This document shows, in pieces, positions 1 to 10,036 of a stretch of DNA of 64,000 nt. Numbering within the stretch: position 1 is the first letter of the stretch; each line of letters starts with the position of its first letter. Below the pieces are notes generated by a model, which saw only the letters and a program-made list of their open reading frames with translations, had not been told where the DNA came from and ran no database searches. Source of the DNA: Hyaloraphidium curvatum. Taxonomy: Eukaryota; Monoblepharomycota; Hyaloraphidiomycetes; Hyaloraphidiales; Hyaloraphidiaceae. The stretch covers positions 471,028 through 535,027 of the forward strand of contig JAIVFI010000036.1 of NCBI GenBank assembly GCA_025558095.1, given 5' to 3'. A program made the translations under genes and the position numbers.

Positions 1-305
1 CCAGCCCGGGCACGAAAGAATGCTTCGGGTTGAGGGGCATGATCGGAGGTCGGTGGCACCACCGATGCTCTTGCACATGTACAGACCTCCTTGAACCTGG
101 CATACTAAGCCGTTGGACAGCGTACCACCGGCTGCGGCGGCGCAACCTTGCGGAGGAGAGATGACGCAGAGGCTGCGCTGTACTAGCTCACGAATGAATA
201 CTTTCCGACACTTTTGAGGGGCAAGCTTTTTGGTGCGTGGTCTAGCGGCCGGCTTGCGCCTCCATCAGTTAAAGAACGCGCTGGAGCAGCACCGCGACAG
301 AAAAC

Positions 306-836
306 ATGGCTTCCCGCGGCGCACAGAGCAGTCCGGAAAACGGCAATGCTCCCCGCTATCCGCCGGCCGCGTTTTCGGGCGCCGCTGCCCCAGCAGCGGC
401 CGCCAAGGCCGCTCTCTCGCCCCTCGCTGCCGATGCTCCCCCGCCCGCCAAAGCCTGCGAGTCAGCGCAAAATGCCGCCATGTACTCGAAGATGGACCGC
501 ACGGCCCTACTTTCTCGTTTCACCGGGCTCGTGGAGGCTTTCGCGGCCCCTTCTCTGCCTTTCGTGGGGATGGGCAAGGTCGGCGAGGAGTTCGTTGCAA
601 TCATCGCCGACAAGGGTCGTGGGGACCTCCTCGATTTCGTCAGAGACCGCCAGCGCGATGCGAAAAGGCAGGGCCGGATCAAGGACGCGTGCGATCGCTG
701 TGGCGCCGAAGGAAAGCTCAAGCGGTGCTCCCGGTGCGGCGTCGCGAGATACTGCGGGCCGCAGTGCCAGCGAGCTGCGTGGAAAGAGCACAAGGACAAG
801 TGCACGCCGAGCTGGGAGGCGCAAATGAAGATCTAG
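306..836 (+). CDS. MYND-type zinc finger protein
   Basis: Intact 176-residue single-exon gene starting at an ATG and ending TAG. The C terminus (about residues 133-171) is a MYND finger: CDRCG, CSRCG, YCGPQCQ and a final HKDKC supply the C-x2-C, C-x2-C, C-x3-C and H-x3-C ligand pairs. MYND fingers bind two zincs and normally mediate protein-protein contacts. The first 60 residues are an Ala/Pro-rich low-complexity tail, followed by a short helical stretch. No SET or other catalytic domain is visible, so this is a stand-alone MYND protein of unknown partner. A frameshifted copy lies just downstream, so it belongs to a locally duplicated family. Confidence 0.8.
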   Translation: MASRGAQSSPENGNAPRYPPAAFSGAAAPAAAAKAALSPLAADAPPPAKACESAQNAAMYSKMDRTALLSRFTGLVEAFAAPSLPFVGMGKVGEEFVAIIADKGRGDLLDFVRDRQRDAKRQGRIKDACDRCGAEGKLKRCSRCGVARYCGPQCQRAAWKEHKDKCTPSWEAQMKI

Positions 837-1072
837 CCGCAGGGTGTTGACGATGGCGTTTCGTGGTGCAGCGGGAAAGAGAGAAGCTCACTCGACATCT
901 GATGGTGCCCGTTCAAATAGTCGATTCGCGAACGAATTTTTCTGTACCGCAACATAACCAGAGTACACGGGTAGAATCTGTCAATTGTCGCCCTGTGGTC
1001 AGAACGAGTGAGCGAGGAGGCGCTTCAGTTTGCTGGTTCCAACCTTCACTCCAACGGCCCGCGGACCCCAGA

Positions 1073-1704
1073 GATGACCTCTCGCGAGACCCAAAAGAGC
1101 CTTGTGGACGGCAGTGCCTCGGCTCCTGCAGCCGCTGCTTCGTCCGGAGCCGGTGCCCCTCTACAACGTCCCCGTGCGAGTCGGCCGAGAACGTTGCCGC
1201 CTACGCCGAGCTGGACCGCGAGCGCCTCCTCTCCTGCTTTTCGGAGCACATGGAATCATTTGCCACTCAAGGCGGAAATCGGCATGGGCCTCGGGTCCAG
1301 CTTGCCTCAGATCCATTGAAACCAAAGCCCAAGGCGTGGAAGTCACCGCGGAGATGGCATCACTGTTCCGCAATGCACTCGCGCGATCTACAGCTCGGTG
1401 GTGGAAAGCGAGCAGGCGGCCGAAGCACTCGGGAGGTACGGCGGCAACCTTCTTGAGAACCGCAAGGCGCTCCAGCGCAAGACTAGGAGACAAGGCCGGA
1501 TTCAGGATGCATGCGATCGGTGCGGCGTGGAAGGGAAGCTCAAGAGGTGCTCTCGGTGCGGCGTGGGCAGGTAACTGCGGAACCGAGTGCCAGCGCGCGG
1601 CATGGAAGGAGCACAAGGAAAAGTGCACTCCGAGCCTCGTGATGCGAATCGAGGCGGAGCTGCGAATCAGAGCGGAACAGATTTCGAAGACCAAAGATCT
1701 CTAG
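1073..1704 (+). pseudogene. Decayed second copy of the MYND-finger gene
   Basis: The segment repeats the upstream MYND gene in scattered frames. CESAENVAAYAELDRERLL matches CESAQNAAMYSKMDRTALL in one frame. RRQGRIQDACDRCGVEGKLK (about 1482-1540) matches in a second frame. The final ECQRAAWKEHKEKC lies in a third. The finger itself is broken: after CSRCGVGR the reading frame hits TAA at 1572-1574, because the expected Tyr codon carries one extra A. At least two further frame changes occur upstream. This looks like a tandem duplicate that has lost coding capacity; an intron cannot repair the break inside the zinc finger. Confidence 0.65.
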
Positions 1705-1860
1705 GCCCACCGCGACAGAAGAAGGTTGACGATAATGGGTCTGATTTGGTGCAGAGGAACGAGCATTCCAACATGCAGCTGTACACGTCTCTAGCTCCAT
1801 CCGCGTTGTCCTACACCACGCGTAGGACGAGCACCTTCCTTACTGTCCGCGTCCCTTCCT

Positions 1861-2433
1861 TCATTCGCTCAGCGCGGGCCAAAAGGCCCTCAGGTCCGGC
1901 AGCTCCGGCGGCTCCTGCGCTCCCGTCCACAGCTCTCCCAGCGACGGCGTCGGGCTGACCGACCCCGGCATCTGCCCCAGCTGTCCGCCGTCGTCGCTGT
2001 CCGGGGAAGCGGCGCGGCCTGGCCTGTTCGGGGCCTGGAGCGCAGCGGCAAGGGCGGCACCCGGGGGCTGGCCGGTGCTGCCCGCCGGGTCCGGCTTGTC
2101 CACAATTCTGGGTGCCAAATGGGAAGGCATCGAACTCCAAGGCTGCAGGGAGCCGGGCACACCGGCGGCCGCGCCCTGTTGCGGGGGGTTGCTAAGGCCC
2201 CATTGCGGCCTGTCTGGTTCCGACATCCGCCGGGCCACGGCCGAGACACATTGCCAACAACATCCATCGACGGGTCCCGGTTGGTGCGCGCAGGTAATGG
2301 CGGGCACGGCAGGCGCGGGGTTCGCGTGCAGGGCCGAGCTCCTCGAACGCGTTGCGGGCGGGGTTGGCCCCGCTGCGGTGCCCGACGCCGCGGCCTCCGC
2401 CGGCCGGCCGCGGTCGCTGCCGCCGCCGGTCAT
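1861..2433 (-). CDS. Divergent member of the Cys-knuckle / LPDL+.FW family
   Basis: A 190-residue ORF from an ATG, rich in Pro, Ala and Ser. It shares two landmarks with the gene cluster at 25-36 kb: a cysteine knuckle (CAHQPGPVDGCCWQC, about residue 48) and a C-terminal LPDLRAFW near the stop. The RVxF...TW..EEY.RG block found in the other members is missing, so this copy has lost or never had the central motif. Function unknown. It lies beside the decayed MYND copy, so it may itself be drifting. The relationship rests on the two motifs only. Confidence 0.5.
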   Translation of the reverse strand: MTGGGSDRGRPAEAAASGTAAGPTPPATRSRSSALHANPAPAVPAITCAHQPGPVDGCCWQCVSAVARRMSEPDRPQWGLSNPPQQGAAAGVPGSLQPWSSMPSHLAPRIVDKPDPAGSTGQPPGAALAAALQAPNRPGRAASPDSDDGGQLGQMPGSVSPTPSLGELWTGAQEPPELPDLRAFWPALSE

Positions 2434-2850
2434 CGCCGGCGGTGGCGCCGGAGGAAATCGACGGCCTGCCAGTTGCTGGGGGTCGTGGGGGGCGGAGGAG
2501 AGGAGTGGTGTCGGCCGGCGGCAAGAGCCGCGAGCACTCTAGGTGATTCACCGTCGGGGGCGATCCAAGGAAAGTGGCAGGGAAGCGACCTCATCCATCG
2601 GCTCGTGCGCATCAGGCCTGTCCGATTCCATCGGCACGATTTTGATGCACTTCTGTGCAACGCGGCCATCGGTGCGAGGGGTTTCTAGCGGGCCGGAGGA
2701 CATGCCGTCACTGCCGGTTCGGGATCGATCGGCGGGCCGAATCCAACCATCCGTGCTGCAGCAGTGTTGCAGCGATCCAGCCAACCGACCGAAGCGGACC
2801 GAAATGAGGGTTCCGTCGTTCGAAGCCAGAATGATTCGCCTTCTAGCACA
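2434..2850. other. Intergenic stretch
   Basis: About 420 bp between the family member at 1.9 kb and the 3' end of the cyclase gene. No supported gene or repeat seen. Confidence 0.4.
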
Positions 2851-4583
2851 TCACGGCGGTGACTGCGGTAACGTCGCCTGCAACGACGCGGGTTTCGGCA
2901 CCGCCTGCCCCGCCTCGCCCGCAGCGTCCCTCGCCTTCTCCTCCCACACCCGCTTCAGGTGCGTCGTCAGGTGCCTGTCCGTCTGCGTCGAATGGTTCGC
3001 GAACCAATCGATCAGGAAAACCTGCACGAGGAAGACGAGGAACGGGTGCTGGTGCCTCCCGCTTTCGATCTCGTACCGGAGCCGCTTGAAGTGCTCCACG
3101 AAGCTCTGGTGCTCCCGCATGTGCTCGTCCGTGAAGGGGTACCGGTACCGCTGCATGAGCCCCTTTTCGAGGGAGAAATGGTCCCGGACGTAGGAATCCA
3201 GGAAGATCAGCACCGCCGCCACGCTGTCGGAATCGCCGGCCTTCAGGCTGGGCGCGAGGCGGTTCATGGCGTCCACGAGGGCGTGATGCTGCTCGTCGAT
3301 CTCCTCGACGCCCAGCACGAACTCGTCCCGCCACTCCACGGTGCCCTCGAGCTCGCCGGTACCCTCGTGTGTGCCGTCGGTGAGAAAGGCACCGCAGCGC
3401 TCCAGGTAGACCCGTGCCGGCTGGTCCTCGGGGCACTCGGCGATGACGTCCTCGAGGAGGGGGACGGCCTTGTGGATCTCCTTCATGTGATACCCTGAAA
3501 GAAAGGAGCAGTCAGCTACGGCAATGCGGGCCTCCGGAAGCGGCCACGACACCTACATGCCACGGCCTCCTCGAACTTGGACCTCGTCAGCGCCTTGGCC
3601 GACCTCACCGACGGCTCGTCCACCTCGAAGATCTCGTACACGCTGTGGGGCTGCCTCTTCCCCTTGACCCTGATCCGGTCCACGAACCGCGCCTGCTGCG
3701 GCGGGATCCCCAGGGAATACAGCGTCCCCTCCGAGATGAGCAGCGGCACCCCATACCGCTTGGTCATGCTCTCCAAGCGCGAGGCGAGGTTCACTGCGTC
3801 CGAAAGTACCGTGTTCTCCATGCGCCGCGAGCCGCCGACGGTCCCCACGACCGCCGTGCCCGTGTTGAGCCCAATCCCCACGTGGACCGGCTTCCGCCCC
3901 TTCGAGAGGCGGATCTCGTTGTACTGGTCCAGGGCGCGGAGCACTGCCACGGCCCCTGCTATCCCGTCCGCGGCGCCGCCCGCCCGGGCTCCCCGGGTGC
4001 CGGGGAACAGCGCCATGATCGCGTCGCCGATGTACTTGTCCACGAACCCGCCGTGCCGCTCAATCTCGGGGACCAGCGCACCAAAGAAGGAGTTGACGAA
4101 GCGAAAGGTGTCCTGCGGCGAGAGGCTCTCGCACAGCGGGGTGAAGTTCCGGATGTCGAGGAAGAGCACCGTGAGCTTCTCCTCCACGGCGTCGCCCAAG
4201 GAGAGGTCCCAGATGTGCTGTTTTCCGAGCAGTTCGAGGAACTGGTGCGGCACGAAGCGGTCTAGCGCGACCTCCATTCGCCGGACCTCCGCGAGTGCCG
4301 CTGCCTCGCTCTCCCGCGCCGCGGCGAGCTGCGCGCGGAGGTCGTCGACAGTTTCGGAACCAGCGGCGCCCGCAGAAGACAATTGCTCTTCGCGAGCGCC
4401 GGAGAAATCCCTCCCGACTTCGGCGGAGCCGTTGAAGGACGTTCGGGGCGCGACGACGGGCGACGGCGACGGCAGCCGCTGCCCCGCTCCGGACGGCCCG
4501 GAAATCGCGGCGGCTGCGTCAACGCCAGCATGTCCGTCGACGGACGTGGCGAAACGTCCGGAAGATCCCTCAGACGCGGGCAT
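2851..4583 (-). CDS. Class III adenylate cyclase fused to hemerythrin
   Basis: Two exons, 4583-3557 and 3494-2851, joined across a 62-bp GTAGGT...CAG intron; the product is 556 residues. Residues 1-75 are low complexity and about 80-105 are coiled-coil-like. A class III cyclase catalytic domain follows (about 133-330). The metal aspartates are D143 (LDIRNF) and D187 (YIGDA), the transition-state pair is N265 and R269, and the Lys183/Thr258 pair fits ATP rather than GTP. A short TPR-like helix pair spans the splice join, as in cyanobacterial-type cyclases. A hemerythrin domain follows (about 396-530) with the complete di-iron ligand set: H412, H448, E452, H467, H471, H510 and D515. Hemerythrin binds O2, so oxygen- or redox-gated cAMP synthesis is a reasonable inference. 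No membrane segment or signal peptide is seen; the protein is probably cytosolic. Confidence 0.85.
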
Positions 4584-4747
4584 GGGGTGGCAATCCGGGG
4601 CGTGGCGTCATGCACCTCAATCCCTCCCTTGCTCCCTCGCGCCCCTGCGAAGAAGTCAAGAACCCTTGCATGCTCATTTACTCGCCCCGTAGATGTACAG
4701 CACACAACTTGGCAACCCGGCATCCAATGCGCAGGCTAATAGCATAA

Positions 4748-6781
4748 TCATTCATCATCGCCGCCCCCACCCTCGTCGTCCCCTCCTTCCCCGCCTTCTC
4801 CCCCGCCTTCTCCCCCGCCGTCATCCTCCATCGAATCGTCGACGCCGTCCCCATCGACGTCGTCGGTCTTCTGCCGCTCTTCGTTCAACTTCTCTTCGGC
4901 ATCCAGGACTGCGGAGGGCAGGCGGTCAGCACGAGGCAAATGCGCAGGGGCGGCGGGTACGCACTCTTTCCAGCGTTCTTGGGGAAGAAGCTGCGGCCGA
5001 GGGTGGCGCTCGCGTCGTTCTCCCACTTGGATTTCTTGCCGGACCTGGTCCTTCCGGTGGCGGCGGAGCGGCCGCCCGCCCTCGGTTCCAAGGAACCGTG
5101 GATCAACTCCTCCAACTCCTCCGGGTCGATCACCGATTCCGACGCGGGCGTGCCGCCCATCCCAGAGTCGATGAATGGTTCCGGAGCGGGTTTGCCGCCC
5201 ATCCGCGGGAGGAGCCTCGTGCTGTTGCTCCGCTGGAAGCGTCGGTAGCCGACTCCCTTGTGGCCGGGCGGCGGCGTGAAGTAGATGGCCGAAGCACCGG
5301 CGGTGGGGTTGCAGTTGCCGTTCATGACGATCTTGGTGTGCACCTCGATGTCACCCGCCGCCGTGCGGCACACGGAGGCGCGCTGGCACGACGCCACGCC
5401 GTGGGTCAGCTTGATGGGCTTGGCCGTGAGCCTCGATCCCTCGAAGTCGCACTTCCCGAGCACTTTGGACGACTTCCAGTAGCTGCGGGTGAAGGTGACG
5501 GGCTCCACGCAGACTTTCTCGAAGTCCGCGCCGTTGTTGCAGAACGTGCTCGGGTCGACCTCTTGGAGCTGGATGCGGCACACCTTGTTCCACGTGCCCT
5601 GGCAGGCAGGGGTGCACAAAGCTGTGGGAGCGCAAGTGGTGAATGCGCAGGCTATGAAGGCGTGGTTGACATTGTTGTTGCACTGGAATCCAGTCACGGT
5701 GAACCTGGTGCCCGGCTGGCGGGCGCGGGATATGAGCGATCGCTTTGCAGCACGCGGAGGGAACCCAAGTGAGTGGCAAACGCACCTCGAAGAGGACCTC
5801 CCTCGTCAAAACGGTGCCGAGCACGTGCCCGCGGCTGTTAGGGGCCGCCGTGATCTCCACGATCTCAACGTTGGCAGTTGTGGGCCGGGTGTAGCCGTAG
5901 GCCTGGTCCTCGACCTGGGTGGAGCTCGCGTAGCCCTTCTCCCAGACGACGTTGCCGACGGTGTAGGTGGCTGTCTGCTGGGGCTCGGTCCCGCGCAGCT
6001 CGCGACCGCGGTACACGACGTTTCCTGCGGTCTCCGGGGTGCGCGAACGGAGGGCGACGAGGAGCGCGCGGGTCTTCCACAGCTTGGCGATGTACACGGC
6101 GTCCACCGGAGTGTTCGGGGGCTGCCACATGAAGGCATTGAAGAACGTCGAGTCCTGGATGTACTCGGAGATCTGAGAGGCCATCAAAGCGTCGATGATG
6201 AACTGCTTGCTGGCGTCGGACAAGGCCTCGAAGAGTCTCTTGGCCCTCCTGAGAATGTCGGCCTCCGTCCAAAGCCCGATCTCGGCAATGAAAGCCGCGT
6301 CTGCAACGGGTTGAGGATGATATCGGGGAAAGATGCAGGGGCGTAACCTACTCCTTCCTTGGTTCGCGGTGTACCAGTTATTGTAGTAGGCCCTTCCGAG
6401 ACCTGCGGTGGCCGCAGGGACGTTCGGGGCGCCCGTGCGGCAGTTCCCGACATTGGCAGGGCCAGACACCAGAGTCGCGTAGCAAACCCAGTTCCAAATG
6501 GTGTCCGTGCCTCCCAGCGATGGAATGGCCTTGGCAGTGGTGGGGAAGCTGCCGCACTGGGAGCGGAAGACCAGGAAGTCCCAGCTGCCGTCGGCGCGCG
6601 GCACGCAGACCCCGAGGTTGCCCAAAAACCCATGTACGTTGGCTACATTCGTGTACGCGTCGTTGAGTTTGTACGCGCCGTTCCCGTTCCGCGGCCTCGC
6701 CGCGGCGGCGGGGCCGGCGAGCACCGCCAGCGCGAGGAGCGCGAGCAGCGCGCGCGCGCCGCGACCGGGGAAGGCGCCCAT
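4748..6781 (-). CDS. Secreted ADP-ribosyltransferase-like protein
   Basis: Four exons (6781-6352, 6300-5786, 5715-4965, 4908-4748) with introns of 51, 70 and 56 bp that keep frame give 618 residues. The N terminus is a strong signal peptide (Leu/Ala core, about residues 9-28). Residues about 160-325 look like an R-S-E class mono-ADP-ribosyltransferase: YRGREL with R241, the SST turn at 269-271, and TREVLFEPGTRF with catalytic-position E311. The residue two before that Glu is Thr rather than the Glu/Gln of arginine-specific enzymes, so the target residue is uncertain. A cysteine-rich region follows (about 325-440), then a disordered tail ending in a Gly/Asp/Glu run. It would act outside the cell; the substrate is unknown. 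The domain call rests on motifs. Confidence 0.65.
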
Positions 6782-7395
6782 GGCTTCGGAGCGTCGACCG
6801 AGGGGAGCCACGGGTCTCGAATGCACGCCGAGCCTGGCGCGGAGCCCCCCGTCCGCGATACACGCGCTTGTCAACGGATCGGGGCCGGCGTTGCCGCTGG
6901 ACCCATCTAAGGCCCACCGGCCATCCCCATCCGGTGCCATCCCTTCCGAACCGGCCAGGCTGGGCCCGATCTCTAGGACTCCTCGACGACCTTGAAGCAA
7001 ATGTGTAAACCTGCCCCGGAATGAATCGCGGTTGGGCACGATTCTCTGGAAGCACGTCCCGGACGGTGCTGCTGCGTTTGGACCCGTTGAACGCCCGCCA
7101 CCTGGATGCGGTGCCATCCCCGTCCGATCCGACGATGCAGGTGCTTCAATTTGCTCTCGAGGATGTCCGGCATCGGACATAGATGGCACGATGATGCGTG
7201 GCCGGGATTGACTACGGGAGACTCCACGAGGGGGATTTGAGGCAGGCCGGAAGAAGACCTTCCCACCCACCCAGTCTTGCCTTGGTCCGAGCGCTCGATC
7301 GGATCACCTTGGACTAGCAAAGAATGTGAGAGGCTTGGAGAAACTGCTCGGATTCAAAGGGCCAGGATCGGGCGGGATCGGAGCATCGGAGGCGG
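6782..7395. other. Divergent intergenic region
   Basis: About 610 bp between the ADP-ribosyltransferase-like gene (minus) and the glycosyltransferase gene (plus). It should hold both promoters. No clear TATA element or gene seen. Confidence 0.4.
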
Positions 7396-9510
7396 ATGAA
7401 CTCATCCATGGCGTGCACGCGTTGCCTCATCTATGGCCCAACTCAGGGCTCACGCCCAACACTCCTGCAACCGAATCGGATTCCCGCACCGAGAATGCGT
7501 TTCACGGTCGTGACGTTCGGCACGGAGGGCGACACGCGGCCGCTCGTCCCGCTGTGCCGCGCCCTGCTCGACCGCGGCCACTCCCTCGAGCTGTTCGCGG
7601 ACCGCTCGACGCTGGGCACGGCCGAGGCCGGCGGTGTGCCGGCGCGCGGCCTCGCGGGCGACATCAAAGCCACGGTCGGGCCGGGCGGGTTCCTGAGCAC
7701 AACGACGAGCAAGGGCGCGTCGGACCCAACCGTGATTGCCAGGGCCGTCGCCGAGCTCGCGTCGTCAAACACCGTGTCGTGGCTACGGGACGTCGCCGAG
7801 CACGCGAGGAGCTTCGGTTCGGACGCGATCCTCTTCTCGGGGGTCACGGCGTACGTGGGCCTCGCCGCCGGAGAAGGCCTCGGGATCCCCTCGATCGGCC
7901 TCGGCGCGATCCCCATCTCCCCGACGGGCGACTACACTACCCCCTTCATGCCGCCGTTGGATCTGCCCCGCTGGGCCGCCAGGCTCACACACACGGGGAT
8001 CAACGCGCTCCTCTGGGCGCTCTTCCGGGGCAAAATCAACGAGGCCCGCACGGAGGTCTTTGGCCTCCCGCCGCGCTCGTCCAGCTACTGGGACTACCCG
8101 ATCCTCTGCGGGATCTCGCGGCACCTGATTGCCCAGCCGGCCGACTGGCCCGCCGGCCACCTCATCTGCGGGATGTGGCGGGAGCCGCAGCAGGCCGACT
8201 TCCAGCCTCCGAAGGACCTCGCCGACTTTCTCGCCGCCGGCGAGCCTCCCATCTACGTCGGCTTCGGGTCCATGGGCGGGTTCAACACGGACAAGTTGCT
8301 CGCGGCGGTCGTGGAGGCCGTCGACGGCCGCCGCGCGCTCTTCTACCCGGGCTGGAGCGGCATCGGCGCCGACCGCCTCCCTCCCAACTTCTTCGTCCTC
8401 GAAAGCACCCCCCACTCATGGCTGTTTCCCCGCTGTTCGGTGATTGTGCACCATGGCGGCGCCGGCACCTCGCACACCGCGGCCGCTGCCGGGGTGCCGA
8501 GCGTCGTAGTGCCTTTCGCGGGCGACCAGCCCTTCTGGGCCGACCGACTCAGAAGGGCGGGGGTGGCGCCGCCGGGAGTGCCGCACGACAAGCTGGACGG
8601 GGCGAAGCTGAAGGAGATGATCGATTGGGCGCTGAGGCCGGCGACGAGAGCCCGGGCCAAGGAGCTGGGGGAGGCGATGGCGTCAGAGGACGGCGTCGCG
8701 TTTGCGGTGGACCAGATCGAGAAGCTTGTCGCGACGGAGCGGCACAAGATCGCGGAGGCCAAGCTGCTCCGAGACCGCGAGGAGGAGGCCCGTGCGCAGA
8801 GGGCGGCGAGGCCATTTCTTCCTTTCTACGCCTTGACGACGGGCCTGTCGCTGCCCGTCTGGCTCGCGGCTTCACGGTACCCCGGCGCGACCCTCATGCC
8901 CGGCCTTCCGGTTTCGGCCCTCATGGCCTTTCTCCCGACCGTCGCCGCCGCGATGATCGAGCCTCACGGAGCCCACGGGCTTCTTTCCCGCTCGCTGGAC
9001 CTCCCGCGGGCCGTGGCGCACCCCGGCTGGCTCGCAGCAGCCCTCGTGATCCCCCCCGCGATCCACCTATCTTCCCGCCGCATCCTCGCTCTCCTCGATG
9101 TCCCCGTTCCGCCCATCACCGCCTCCCTGTCGACCGTCGCAGCCCTGTCGCTCGCCTTCCTCCCCCCGGCCCTCGGCGAGGAGCTCGGATTCCTGGGCTA
9201 CGCCGGCGACCCGCACCTCGCCCGCCACGGGCGCGACGGATGGCTCCTCCAGGGCCTCTTTTGGGCCGCGTGGCACGTGGCCCCCCTGATGCAGGCCGGC
9301 AGGCCTTGGACGTGGATCGCAGCCCACGCCGGGTGCTCGGTGGCGTTCCGCGCGGTCCTGGGGAGGATTTTCGAGGGGACGGACAGCGTGGCGGCGGCGG
9401 CGCTGTGCCATGCGGGGTGGAACGTGGCGTGGCAGGCGGTGCCGGGGTTCGAGCCGGGGTTGGCGGGGGCGCTGACCGCGCTGGTGGCGGGGCTCATGTG
9501 GCGGAGCTGA
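7396..9510 (+). CDS. GT1 glycosyltransferase fused to CPBP-type membrane protease domain
   Basis: Single exon, 704 residues from the first ATG. The ATG at 7495 begins MRFTVVTFGTEGD, a typical GT1 N terminus, and may be the true start. The first half is a UDP-glycosyltransferase of the sterol-glucosyltransferase type: an N-terminal GTEGDTRP loop and the donor-site signature HHGGAGT (about residues 351-357) with GDQPFW after it. From about residue 475 the protein becomes multi-pass hydrophobic and carries CPBP/CAAX-protease (Abi) motifs: GEELGFLG (E595-E596), FWAAWH (about 624-629) and HAGWN (about 673). The Arg of EExxxR is replaced by Leu. It is probably membrane-anchored and glycosylates a lipid. 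Whether the CPBP part is catalytic is doubtful. Confidence 0.8.
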   Translation: MNSSMACTRCLIYGPTQGSRPTLLQPNRIPAPRMRFTVVTFGTEGDTRPLVPLCRALLDRGHSLELFADRSTLGTAEAGGVPARGLAGDIKATVGPGGFLSTTTSKGASDPTVIARAVAELASSNTVSWLRDVAEHARSFGSDAILFSGVTAYVGLAAGEGLGIPSIGLGAIPISPTGDYTTPFMPPLDLPRWAARLTHTGINALLWALFRGKINEARTEVFGLPPRSSSYWDYPILCGISRHLIAQPADWPAGHLICGMWREPQQADFQPPKDLADFLAAGEPPIYVGFGSMGGFNTDKLLAAVVEAVDGRRALFYPGWSGIGADRLPPNFFVLESTPHSWLFPRCSVIVHHGGAGTSHTAAAAGVPSVVVPFAGDQPFWADRLRRAGVAPPGVPHDKLDGAKLKEMIDWALRPATRARAKELGEAMASEDGVAFAVDQIEKLVATERHKIAEAKLLRDREEEARAQRAARPFLPFYALTTGLSLPVWLAASRYPGATLMPGLPVSALMAFLPTVAAAMIEPHGAHGLLSRSLDLPRAVAHPGWLAAALVIPPAIHLSSRRILALLDVPVPPITASLSTVAALSLAFLPPALGEELGFLGYAGDPHLARHGRDGWLLQGLFWAAWHVAPLMQAGRPWTWIAAHAGCSVAFRAVLGRIFEGTDSVAAAALCHAGWNVAWQAVPGFEPGLAGALTALVAGLMWRS

Positions 9511-10036
9511 GGTGCGCTGGTGGGCATTCCGGCCATCGTGATCGAGAGGCGATTCGGGCTTGGGCTTCGGCATCAGGGCACCGGATGCTGTGAGGACAAT
9601 CGCGGGAAAGATCCGCCGTGGTGGAGGAGTCGAGGTGGGCAGTCTTTTCCTTGCTCGAGCGATGCAGCATCAATACAGCTGAACGTCGTAGGGAAATCTC
9701 CTAAGTCTTATCGTACGTCAGATCAAAAGATCGACTATGGAGCTGCGGACCGGCTCGCGATATTTGTTCCGGTTCGGAGAATCTCGGGCGGCTTTCGTGC
9801 GGCAGCCTCGGACCTTCGGCCGCAGTCACAAAACACCCCCGGCCTGCGGAGCACACATGGTGCTCGGGCAAACGGATTGATTCCGTACTCTACATCCATC
9901 GATCCTCGCAAGACTGCTGCCTCGTCTTCGACGGGTTGGCCTTGCGGTGCCGGTGCGGCGGTGTGGCGGAGCAAACGGCCGGTGCGGTGCACTGCGGAAG
10001 GTTTTCTTGCGGCCCACTGCGCCGTCTTCCGAGCCG
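9511..10036. other. Intergenic stretch
   Basis: About 525 bp, locally AT-richer than its surroundings near 9660-9800, and the likely promoter of the PQQ dehydrogenase gene. No gene seen. Confidence 0.4.

Noticed and set aside
7326-9593. 755-codon open frame overlapping the glycosyltransferase gene in another frame
   Set aside because: It is Arg/Pro/Gly-rich and lacks any motif. It stays open because of high GC, while the other frame has full GT1 and CPBP signatures.
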